Positions 1 through 5,650 of a DNA stretch of 13,157 bases are shown here, piece by piece. Under the pieces are notes generated by a model that worked only from the letters and a program-made list of their open reading frames with translations, did not search any database and had not been told where the DNA came from. A program made the translations under genes and the position numbers. Source of the DNA: an uncultured Spirochaetaceae bacterium (lineage in GTDB: Bacteria; Spirochaetota; Spirochaetia; Treponematales; UBA12059); assembly GCA_938004315.1 (NCBI GenBank), contig CALKWG010000257.1, positions 1 through 13,157 on the forward strand, in the 5' to 3' direction. The stretch's first letter is position 1. Each line of letters starts with the position of its first letter.

Positions 1-427
1 ACATGTTCGGGAGCGGCGGCAGGTCGTATTCCCGGCCGCGCAGGTAGTGCTCCATTCGGGTGTGCCGCGCCGGCAGGCCCTCCACGACGGCGCGGGCCAG
101 CTCGGCGGGCGCCATGGCCGCCAGCTCGTCGCGCCGGTGGGCCGAATCGTTGAGCTCGCAGAGCGCCGCGGACAGCTCGGACCGGGCGTCGGCCTCGGCT
201 AAAGCCTCGGCCAATATGTCCTTGAGCTCGTGGACGACGGCTACCTTCGATAGGAAGCCCTTGAGCTCGGCGTGCTCCGTCTGGACGATGTCCATCGGGA
301 TGATATCGTTATAGAGATCCTCTTCGGCGCAGCTGGGGCGCATGGCCTCTACTTCCGAGCCCGGGGTATGCACGATGACGCGACGGAGACGCCCGGTCTC
401 CGAACGTACGCTCAGCCTCCTATCCAT
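1..427 (-). CDS. arcA: Arginine deiminase, N-terminal part (cut by window edge)
   Basis: Arginine deiminase hydrolyses arginine to citrulline and ammonia, the first step of the cytoplasmic ADI pathway that yields ATP by fermentation. Reading the minus strand from the ATG at 427-425 gives 142 open codons running off the left edge. The family signature is clear: an N-terminal SETGRLRRVIVHTPGSE segment (residues 9-25), then DLYNDIIPMDIVQTEH (37-52), where the family has its DDIP region, and PPLPNM (137-142), which begins the family's PLPNxYFTRD block. A GGGAGG ribosome site lies about 7 nt upstream of the start. The family is usually about 400 residues, so roughly two thirds, including the catalytic Cys and His, lies outside. 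The gene is divergent from cstA and shares a 184-bp control region with it. The identity is secure; whether the gene is intact cannot be seen. Confidence 0.9.
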   Translation of the reverse strand, partial: MDRRLSVRSETGRLRRVIVHTPGSEVEAMRPSCAEEDLYNDIIPMDIVQTEHAELKGFLSKVAVVHELKDILAEALAEADARSELSAALCELNDSAHRRDELAAMAPAELARAVVEGLPARHTRMEHYLRGREYDLPPLPNM

Positions 428-449
428 AATAGCCTCCCTTTTGCGGGCT

Positions 450-478
450 AGGATACCAAAGCCGGGCGCACGGCACAA
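450..478 (-). promoter_or_regulatory. Candidate arcA promoter
   Basis: On the minus strand there is a TATCCT -10-like box (455-450), matching 4 of 6 consensus bases. A weak TTGTGC -35-like box (478-473) lies 17 bp away. They sit about 25 nt upstream of the arcA start, just ahead of its ribosome site. The -35 match is poor, so this is tentative. Confidence 0.3.
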
Positions 479-492
479 GTGAAATTAAAAAT

Positions 493-524
493 AGCATATG
501 CTTGTTTCATAAAATGACATTTAT
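493..524. promoter_or_regulatory. Palindromes in the arcA-cstA divergent region, possible operator
   Basis: The AT-rich core of the divergent region holds a perfect 10-bp palindrome, AGCATATGCT (493-502). Close by is an ATAAA/TTTAT inverted repeat (509-513 and 520-524). They lie 14 nt and more upstream of the cstA -35 box and upstream of the arcA promoter candidate. A regulator binding here could act on both genes. The regulator is unknown, and short AT palindromes can arise by chance. Confidence 0.3.
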
Positions 525-537
525 CGTGTAAAAGTTC

Positions 538-566
538 TTGACGGTTAAGAATGCCTAGCATAGGAT
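538..566 (+). promoter_or_regulatory. sigma70-type promoter of cstA
   Basis: TTGACG (538-543, 5 of 6 bases to consensus) is followed after exactly 17 bp by TAGGAT (561-566, 4 of 6). Transcription would start near 573, giving a leader of about 40 nt before the cstA start. The leader ends in a strong AGGAGG ribosome site at 601-606. This is the best -35/-10 pair I see in the window. Confidence 0.65.
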
Positions 567-611
567 ATCGAGCGAACGGATAAACTCCACGATCTCTATT
601 AGGAGGGTACC

Positions 612-2288
612 ATGAGCACCATCATCGCGGTAGTAGCGCTGGTAATTTACCTGGCGTTCTACTTCACCTTCGGCAAAACCCTGCGGGATAAGCTCCTCCA
701 GAGCGACAAGGCCCCCAAGGCCCCGTCCGAGCGCCTATCCGACGGCGTCGACTACATCCCGACGAACAAGTTCGTCCTGTTCGGCCACCACTTCGCGTCC
801 ATCGCCGGCGCGGGCCCCATCACCGGCCCGGCCATCGCGGTGGCTTGGGGCTGGCTGCCCGGCCTCCTGTGGATCTGGATCGGCAACGTCTTCCTCGGCG
901 CCATCCATGACTATCTGTCCCTGACGGCCTCCGTCCGCTACGACGGTCGCTCCATGCAGTTCGTCTCCCAGGACCTGATCGGGAAGAACGCCGGCAAGAC
1001 CTTCGGCTGGTTCATCCTCTTCCTCTGCATCCTGGTCGTGGCGGCCTTCGGCGACATCGTCGCCGGCCAGTTCGCCGGGGACGGCCGCGTCTTCTTCGCC
1101 TTCGTGTTCTTCTGCGTCGGCGCCATCATCACCGGCTACTTTATGTACAAGACCAAGCTGGGCCTGCCCGGCGGCTCGGTGATCGGCCTCGTCCTCATCG
1201 TCCTCGCCTTCTGGCTCGGCGGCATGATGCAGGTCAAGTGGAGCAAGGATATCTACTTCCTGATCATCTTCGTGTACATCGTGCTGGCCTCTACGCTGCC
1301 GGTTAACTTCCTCCTGCAGCCGCGCGATTACCTGTCGTCCTTCTTCCTGTACTTCGGCCTAGCCGTCGGCGGCATCGCCGCCCTCATCGGCTTCAGGGGC
1401 TTCGAAGCCCTGGCGCCGGTCATCAGCCTGAACGCCAAGGTCATCGGCGGCGTGCCCTCGCCCTTCTGGCCGACCGTGCCGCTCGTGATCGCCTGCGGCG
1501 CCCTCTCCGGCTTCCACGCCCTGGTGGCCGCCGGCACCAGCTCCAAGCAGATCGCCTCCGAGAAGGACGCCCTGTTCGTCGGCTACGGCGCCATGCTCAC
1601 CGAGGGCTTCCTGTCCACCCTCGTGGTCATCTCCATCGCCGCCTTCGGCAAGGCCGCCCTGGGCGACAAGCTCCTCGCCACCCCGGCCCTCGGCCGCTTC
1701 GTGCAGTCCTTCGCCACGATGGTCAGCACCCAGCTGCCCTTCCTCCCGATGAGCTTCATGACCCTGTTCGCCGCGGTCTGGGTATCCACCTTCGCCCTGA
1801 CTACCCTGGACACGACCAACCGGCTCGGCCGCTACATCATCCAGGAGATGTCCCTGCCTTTGAAGGAAAAGGCCTCGGGCCTCTATAAGGTGCTCTCCAA
1901 CAAGTGGATCGCGTCCCTGATCATCGCCTTCCTGGGTATCTTCCTGGCCCGGTCCGGCGGCTACACCTATCTGTGGCCGGCCTTCTCCGGCGCCAACCAG
2001 CTGCTTGCCTCCATCGTCATGCTCACCGTGGCCGTCTGGGTTAAGAAGAAGCTCAATCCCCAGTACACCATGGTCGTCCTGATCCCCGCTATCTTCCTGT
2101 GGGTGACGGTAACCTGCGCCCTGGTCTGGTACGTCGGCTTCGTAATCCCGACCTTCTTCACCGACATGGCCCAGACCCAGCGCGTGCTCACCGGCAGCAT
2201 CGTCGGCGGCATGACCGTGATCATGTTGATCCTGAACTTCGTCATGATCGGCGGCTTCTTAAAGAACTGGAAGGCCAAGGCGGCCTAA
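612..2288 (+). CDS. cstA: CstA-family carbon starvation protein / pyruvate-peptide transporter
   Basis: This is a polytopic inner-membrane transporter. Characterised relatives import peptides (CstA) or pyruvate (CstA, BtsT) when carbon is scarce. The family hallmarks are plain: FGHHFASIAGAGPITGPAIA (residues 57-76), GNVFLGAIHDYLSL (91-104), SGFHALVAAGTSSKQI (299-314), LTTLDTTNRLGRYIIQE (396-412) and WPAFSGANQLLAS near residue 460. The rest is a series of long hydrophobic helices, about 14 by eye. At 558 residues it is shorter than E. coli CstA (about 700) and fits the short CstA class. The start has AGGAGG five bases upstream and a good promoter. Codon use is strikingly uniform (GGC, GCC, CTG/CTC, ATC, TTC) compared with the following genes, which use more TTA, CTA, ATA and CTT. 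This suggests high expression. The exact substrate cannot be told from sequence. Confidence 0.93.
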   Translation: MSTIIAVVALVIYLAFYFTFGKTLRDKLLQSDKAPKAPSERLSDGVDYIPTNKFVLFGHHFASIAGAGPITGPAIAVAWGWLPGLLWIWIGNVFLGAIHDYLSLTASVRYDGRSMQFVSQDLIGKNAGKTFGWFILFLCILVVAAFGDIVAGQFAGDGRVFFAFVFFCVGAIITGYFMYKTKLGLPGGSVIGLVLIVLAFWLGGMMQVKWSKDIYFLIIFVYIVLASTLPVNFLLQPRDYLSSFFLYFGLAVGGIAALIGFRGFEALAPVISLNAKVIGGVPSPFWPTVPLVIACGALSGFHALVAAGTSSKQIASEKDALFVGYGAMLTEGFLSTLVVISIAAFGKAALGDKLLATPALGRFVQSFATMVSTQLPFLPMSFMTLFAAVWVSTFALTTLDTTNRLGRYIIQEMSLPLKEKASGLYKVLSNKWIASLIIAFLGIFLARSGGYTYLWPAFSGANQLLASIVMLTVAVWVKKKLNPQYTMVVLIPAIFLWVTVTCALVWYVGFVIPTFFTDMAQTQRVLTGSIVGGMTVIMLILNFVMIGGFLKNWKAKAA

Positions 2289-2321
2289 GGTTTTCGATAC
2301 CGGCGGCGGGCGCTAGCAGGG

Positions 2322-2353
2322 TGCTGACAAAGGCGAAAGCGCCTTTGTCAGCA
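2322..2353 (+). repeat. Perfect 14-bp hairpin after cstA
   Basis: The arms 2322-2335 and 2340-2353 are perfectly complementary (TGCTGACAAAGGCG paired with its reverse complement) around an AAAG loop. The hairpin starts 34 nt after the cstA stop. No T run follows, so it is not a classical terminator. It could stabilise the cstA mRNA 3' end or be a copy of a dispersed palindromic repeat. Its TTTGTCA heptamer recurs in the hairpin at 2429-2463. Confidence 0.75.
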
Positions 2354-2373
2354 GCTTCCCTAATGTGGCTATT

Positions 2374-2412
2374 GCGTAGAAAACCGTAAGGTTTTTCGCG
2401 AGAGTACTCGCG
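2374..2412 (+). repeat. Two overlapping small hairpins
   Basis: AAAACC (2380-2385) pairs with GGTTTT (2390-2395) around a GNRA-type GTAA loop. A further GCG/CGC pairing at 2374-2376 and 2397-2399 lies beyond a two-base bulge. Overlapping it, CGCGAG (2397-2402) pairs with CTCGCG (2407-2412). The two stems share bases 2397-2399 and so partly compete. Confidence 0.5.
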
Positions 2413-2428
2413 CGAGCAATCGCACTGT

Positions 2429-2463
2429 ATGGTGATGACAAGCATCGAGTTTGTCATCACCAT
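2429..2463 (+). repeat. Perfect 13-bp hairpin with 9-nt loop
   Basis: The arms 2429-2441 (ATGGTGATGACAA) and 2451-2463 are perfectly complementary around the loop at 2442-2450. There is no T run. Its right side TTTGTCA (2450-2456) could also pair with TGACAAA (2325-2331) of the first hairpin, so alternative folds of this transcript are possible. Confidence 0.7.
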
Positions 2464-2508
2464 GCTAGGCCAGCCGCTGGTCTTCTTAAGACCGCGCGAC
2501 CCTCGGCG

Positions 2509-2550
2509 ACGGGGTGCTCGAAAGGCTACGGGCCGCGGGCACCCCGTTTT
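2509..2550 (+). terminator. Rho-independent terminator or attenuator upstream of the ATPase cassette
   Basis: ACGGGGTGC (2509-2517) pairs with GCACCCCGT (2539-2547). Three further pairs toward the loop, one of them T-G, make a 12-bp stem with a 15-nt loop. TTTT at 2547-2550 follows the stem. It lies about 220 nt after cstA and 50 nt before the GTG of the next gene. That position fits either the end of the cstA transcript or a control point for read-through into the cassette. Confidence 0.65.
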
Positions 2551-2599
2551 CATACCGGCTACGATCCCCCGGCGCGGACCAGCCCATCGGAGAGACCAA

Positions 2600-2878
2600 G
2601 TGAACATCATACTACGGAAGCTACGTTCGGCATGGCGGATCATGGCCCAGGTCCACCGTGAGCGCGCCGTCGGCATGCTGGAGTTCGAGCTCAAGGAGCT
2701 CGAGAATATCTTTACCCTGCTCCTCCTCGGCGGCTTCGTCGGCCTGCCGTCGCCCCCCGCGCCCATAGCCATCGAGCTTCTGCCCCTCTTGGAGCGGGAG
2801 ATCGCGGTTATGCTCAGCCGTTCGGATCTGGCCCAGGACCCCATCGGCGCGCTCATGGGCATGCTCGAAGTCGATTAA
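2600..2878 (+). CDS. Small protein of unknown function, first gene of the ATPase cassette
   Basis: I do not recognise this 92-residue protein. I chose the GTG at 2600 because GGAGAG (2589-2594) sits five bases upstream and the sequence becomes protein-like only from here. An upstream in-frame ATG at 2429 has no ribosome site and falls within hairpins. The N-terminus is basic (residues 1-23, RKLRSAWRIMAQVHRER). Then comes an acidic LEFELKELEN segment (28-37) and a hydrophobic stretch IFTLLLLGGFVGLP (37-50) followed by PSPPAP. An amphipathic IAIELLPLLEREIAVML helix (56-72) and a C-terminal PIGALMGMLEV complete it. The hydrophobic stretch is short for a transmembrane helix. The ATPase gene follows after 16 nt, so the protein may be its partner or client. 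That role is inference from context only. Confidence 0.7.
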   Translation: MNIILRKLRSAWRIMAQVHRERAVGMLEFELKELENIFTLLLLGGFVGLPSPPAPIAIELLPLLEREIAVMLSRSDLAQDPIGALMGMLEVD

Positions 2879-2894
2879 GAAACGAGGTTCCCGT

Positions 2895-3827
2895 ATGCAT
2901 TCCAACGCCTTTTTCTTAGGCAAGGGCGGCGTCGGTAAGACGACCCTATCGGCGGCCTTCGGCTTAGCGCTGGCCCGCTCCGGCAAGAAAGTCCTCGTAG
3001 CCTCGCTCGACCCTGCGCATAACTTAGGCGACGTCTATCGAACCGAGCTCGGCGACGCGCCTACTCCGGTAGAGCCCGGGCTCGACGCCATGGAGGTCGA
3101 TCTGGCCTCCTGGGTCGAAAAGTACCTGGACGAGAGCCGGCAGGAGCTTAAGACCACGTACTCCTACGCGGGTACGATGAACCTGGAATCCTTCTTCGAT
3201 ATCATGAAATATTCTCCGGGTACCGAGGAGTACGCGGTGCTCTGGGCCATAGAGCATATCCATTGCGAGCTCGCCGCGAGCTACGACCTCGTGGTCTTCG
3301 ATACCCCGCCGACGGCCCTGTCGCTTCGTTTCTTGGCCATGCCGGCCATCTCGAACCTGTGGGTTGCCGAGCTCACCAAGCTCCGCGAGCGTATCCTGGA
3401 TCGCAGGACCTCCATCACCCGTATCAACCCCGAGTCAGCCGTCGCCTCCTCCTGCGTCGACAAGGACGACGACAAGGTCTACGGCCGCTTAGGCGCTATC
3501 CGCAAGCGCTTGGCGGCGCTTCAGAACCTCTTCTCCCAGGAGAGCTACGTGGCCGTCGTGATCAACCCCGATCAGCTATCGGTATCGGAAGCCATACGCA
3601 TAAAAGACGAGCTTGAAAAAATCCGCATCCCCCTGTCGGGGATCTGCGTCAATAAGCGCGGCATCTCCAAGGCCGACTGGAGCCTGGATAAGCGCCTGCA
3701 TAAGATTAAAACCTTCGACTTCGGGTTCCGCGCCGACGGCTTGCATGAACGCGGGGATCTCCGTACGATCGAGACCGAAGAGCTCGTGGCCGATTTCATG
3801 GCCGCGGGACCGAAAGGACGCGCATGA
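2895..3827 (+). CDS. ArsA/GET3-class P-loop ATPase
   Basis: This is a 310-residue single-domain SIMIBI ATPase, expected to work as a cytoplasmic homodimer. It has the deviant Walker A GKGGVGKTT (residues 9-17) with the signature Lys10, a switch I DPAHNLGD (39-46), a switch II region VVFDTPPTALSLRFL (133-147), an SPGTEEYAVL segment (107-116) resembling the family's PPGIDE region, and a C-terminal NPDQLSVSEAIR block (224-235). ArsA uses this fold to power arsenite efflux, and GET3 delivers tail-anchored proteins. Only isolated cysteines are seen (C124, C187, C251). The CxxC zinc site of eukaryotic GET3 and the ArsA metal-binding cysteine set are missing, and no arsB, arsD or arsC is nearby, so arsenite transport is unlikely. 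GAGG lies seven bases before the ATG. The stop overlaps the next start (ATGA), implying coupled translation. The cargo is unknown. Confidence 0.85.
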   Translation: MHSNAFFLGKGGVGKTTLSAAFGLALARSGKKVLVASLDPAHNLGDVYRTELGDAPTPVEPGLDAMEVDLASWVEKYLDESRQELKTTYSYAGTMNLESFFDIMKYSPGTEEYAVLWAIEHIHCELAASYDLVVFDTPPTALSLRFLAMPAISNLWVAELTKLRERILDRRTSITRINPESAVASSCVDKDDDKVYGRLGAIRKRLAALQNLFSQESYVAVVINPDQLSVSEAIRIKDELEKIRIPLSGICVNKRGISKADWSLDKRLHKIKTFDFGFRADGLHERGDLRTIETEELVADFMAAGPKGRA

Positions 3828-4474
3828 CCCTGAACCCCTACCTCCTAGTCGCCCTCCTCGTCCTCGGCGTGGCCGCGAGCGCCCAGTTTTTCTTCGGCCG
3901 CAAGCGGAATAAAGCCATAGCGGCGTCCATTTCTCGGGGCGTCGAGGAGCTTTTAAAGCCGAACCACACGAACTACGTGAACATAGGCGGAACGATCGGG
4001 TATAATTTCGTTTACACGCTCTCAAACGGCCCTTGGATCAGCGCGAAGGGCACGATGACCATGAGCCCGAGGCACTCCATGCTGTACCTGCCTATCTCGA
4101 GGCTCCTAGGCTTTACCGATAGGTTCTATATTAACCTCTTTACCAAGAAGAAAATAAAGGGAGAGGCCCATATCATATCGAAGGCGACCCTGAGGCGGAC
4201 GAAGATAGACGGCCTCGATACGATGTCCCGCAGGGAGATCGAGGCCGGCGGCCGACGCTTCGTTATGCTATGGCGCGGCCAGGATTTGTCGGGCGAACTC
4301 GAGGCCTTCCTCACGGCCTACCCCGACCCGAAGCGCCTACGGCATTTCTGCTCCTACCCTGATAACAAGACCTTGTTCCTCTTTACCGTACCGAATGGCG
4401 GCGAGGTCGCCGAGGAACTGCGTGCCGTGTTGCACGTAGCGCCAAAATTCTTGGACGCTAAGAAGGAGGACTGA
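3824..4474 (+). CDS. Membrane-anchored protein of unknown function in the ATPase cassette
   Basis: I do not recognise this 216-residue protein. It opens with one strong transmembrane helix (about residues 5-25, PYLLVALLVLGVAASAQFFF) followed directly by RKRNK. By the positive-inside rule, the remaining ~190 residues face the cytoplasm. That part looks like a mixed alpha/beta domain rich in basic residues: KGTMTMSPRHSMLYLP near 75-90, INLFTKKKIKGEAH near 103-116, and a C-terminal FLFTVPNGGEVAEELR. No enzyme motif or cysteine cluster is visible; the only cysteine is in HFCSYP. Its ATG overlaps the ATPase stop by 4 nt, and the MIP18-like gene begins 2 nt after its own stop. A docking site for the ATPase at the membrane is a reasonable inference but not shown. 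Confidence 0.75.
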   Translation: MTLNPYLLVALLVLGVAASAQFFFGRKRNKAIAASISRGVEELLKPNHTNYVNIGGTIGYNFVYTLSNGPWISAKGTMTMSPRHSMLYLPISRLLGFTDRFYINLFTKKKIKGEAHIISKATLRRTKIDGLDTMSRREIEAGGRRFVMLWRGQDLSGELEAFLTAYPDPKRLRHFCSYPDNKTLFLFTVPNGGEVAEELRAVLHVAPKFLDAKKED

Positions 4475-4476
4475 GC

Positions 4477-4755
4477 ATGGAACTCGACCCCGCGACCCGA
4501 GCGAAATTCGACGCCGTCCTGGCCCGCGTCAAGGATCCGGTGAGCGAGCTCTCTCTTTCGGAGCTCAATCTGGTGTCGAAGATACGGTACTCCGAGAAGA
4601 GCAAGGCCCTCGCCGTTAGGCTGGCCGGCTCGGCGCGCGGACATGAGTGCCCCGCCTGCGCGGCTATGAACGGCCATATCCTTGCGACCATCGAACGGCT
4701 ACTCAACGAGGAACTCCTGAAGGAGTTCCCCGGCTTCAGCGTCGAGTTCGAGTAA
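4477..4755 (+). CDS. MIP18/DUF59-like protein with CPAC motif
   Basis: This 92-residue protein resembles the MIP18 (DUF59, Fe-S assembly) fold along its length. RAKFDAVLARVKDP (residues 8-21) matches the family's opening helix and VxDP turn. LSELNLVSKI (27-36) matches the 'vdLGLV' strand, and ALAVRLAG (44-51) the next strand. HECPACA (56-62) stands where the family carries its conserved Cys-Pro. A long helix (63-84) and a final FSVEFE strand follow, like the usual VxVE end. Relatives such as SufT and eukaryotic CIAO2 help place Fe-S clusters on target proteins. Two cysteines (C58, C61) in place of one suggest metal or cluster binding. AAGGAGGA six bases upstream supports the start. Its last 20 nt overlap the convergent hydrolase gene. 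The assignment is from pattern only, and a remote paralogue with another job is possible. Confidence 0.65.
   Translation: MELDPATRAKFDAVLARVKDPVSELSLSELNLVSKIRYSEKSKALAVRLAGSARGHECPACAAMNGHILATIERLLNEELLKEFPGFSVEFE
4710..4729. repeat. 8-bp perfect hairpin between two convergent gene ends
   Basis: GGAACTCC (4710-4717) pairs with GGAGTTCC (4722-4729) around TGAA. It lies inside the end of the MIP18-like gene and, read on the minus strand, begins 6 nt after the stop of the convergent hydrolase gene. It has no T run on either side. Since there is no spacer between the two convergent genes, this is the only hairpin I found near their 3' ends that could help end either transcript. Confidence 0.4.
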
Positions 4756-5650
4756 GCCCGGCCTCTCCGGACAGGAGGAAGGCGACCGAGCGATGTAGCT
4801 CAGGCAAGTCGGCCTCCGGTTTGGCGTCCTGGCCTATGGCGATGAGGGCGCGTCGGTCAGTCTCGCCCCCGTCCAGCGCCCTGGCCGCCGCTATGAGGTC
4901 AGCGTATTCGTAGAAGAACGCGTCGCGGCCCTGCGGCTCGTCATGGCCTTCGATGAAGACGTCGACGTCGAGGGCCCAGAGCCGTTCGAAGAGCCTGAGG
5001 ACGCGCCCGGCCCGGTAGGCTACCGGCTTCTCATAGTAGGCGGCCCCGCAGATGTCGCCGAGGAAGGCGACCCTCGCCCGGCGGGCCACGACGACGACGC
5101 AGTCGTCGCTATGGTCGCTCTCGATGTGGATGAAGTCGACCGACTCGCCGCCGAGCTCTATAGCCTCCGCGTCGGCGAAGGTCAGCTCGGGCGCGCGGAC
5201 GGCGATATCGCGGCGCTCGCCGTATTCAAGCGCGATCATATCGGCGCAGAACTGAATCTCCAGCCCCCGCGCGACCCGGTCGCGGAGCGCCTCGTCGCTC
5301 CACGAGAGGCCTTGGAGGGCTTTAAGGCGGGCGGCGCAGGCTTCATGGGCGTAGCAGGGGGCCTTTAGCGCCGAGAGGCCGAAGCTGTGATCCCAATGCC
5401 AGTGCGTCAGGACCGCCGCGTCGGGCTCCCAGTCGTTAGCCAAGCCGAGCTCGGCGGCGCAGGCCCGTAGGAAGGATCGGGCGTGCGCCGGCGAACCGCC
5501 GGCGTCGACCATGAGGCTCCTCTCGCCGCCGCGTATCAGGCCCAGGACCGGCCTGTCGACGCTCGCGTCCGGCGCCGACGCTAGGACCTCGCCGGCGCTT
5601 CCGACGCGCGTTAGCCTGAGTTCACGGCTAAGGTCGTTCGATTCCTTCAT
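4736..5650 (-). CDS. Metallo-beta-lactamase-fold hydrolase
   Basis: This 304-residue protein has a complete MBL-fold metal site: HWHWDH (H83, H85, D87, H88), H180 in HIESDHSDD, D199 in FLGDICG and H236 in IEGHDEP. A binuclear zinc or iron hydrolase acting in the cytoplasm is expected, as no signal peptide is visible. The substrate cannot be told: the family includes thioesterases, phosphodiesterases, lactonases and flavo-di-iron proteins. I chose the ATG at 5650 because AAGGAG lies just upstream and MBL similarity begins close after it. A longer reading frame upstream is only an overlap with the transglutaminase gene. The start overlaps that gene by 23 nt, so this is the last gene of the moxR operon. 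It is not a usual member of that operon. Its stop lies within the convergent MIP18-like gene. Confidence 0.88.
   Translation of the reverse strand: MKESNDLSRELRLTRVGSAGEVLASAPDASVDRPVLGLIRGGERSLMVDAGGSPAHARSFLRACAAELGLANDWEPDAAVLTHWHWDHSFGLSALKAPCYAHEACAARLKALQGLSWSDEALRDRVARGLEIQFCADMIALEYGERRDIAVRAPELTFADAEAIELGGESVDFIHIESDHSDDCVVVVARRARVAFLGDICGAAYYEKPVAYRAGRVLRLFERLWALDVDVFIEGHDEPQGRDAFFYEYADLIAAARALDGGETDRRALIAIGQDAKPEADLPELHRSVAFLLSGEAGLTRTRR

Larger units (their letters stand above)
2289..2599. other. 311-bp gene-free, hairpin-rich spacer between cstA and the ATPase cassette
   Basis: I find no credible gene here. An ATG at 2429 is in frame with the next gene, but it lies inside a hairpin arm, has no ribosome site, and gives an arginine-rich low-quality stretch. 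The spacer contains at least four stem-loops in series (2322-2353, 2374-2399 or 2397-2412, 2429-2463, 2509-2547), the last with a T run. I see no convincing promoter after the hairpins. It may be a cstA 3' region, an attenuator for the cassette, or a small RNA locus. Confidence 0.6.

Noticed and set aside
60..314. Plus-strand reading frame of 84 codons at the left end.
   Set aside because: It lies antisense to arginine deiminase, whose minus-strand product matches its family well; the plus product is serine/alanine-rich with no features.
2429..2599. N-terminal extension of the 92-aa protein from an ATG at 2429.
   Set aside because: The ATG is inside a hairpin arm, has no ribosome site, and the extension runs through the terminator stem and is arginine-rich. 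The GTG at 2600 has a good ribosome site.
2895..3827. Arsenite efflux ATPase ArsA or nitrogenase-type NifH.
   Set aside because: There are no ArsA metal-site cysteines, no duplicated ATPase domain, no ars neighbours, and none of the NifH cluster cysteines. Only the general ArsA/GET3 class is supported.
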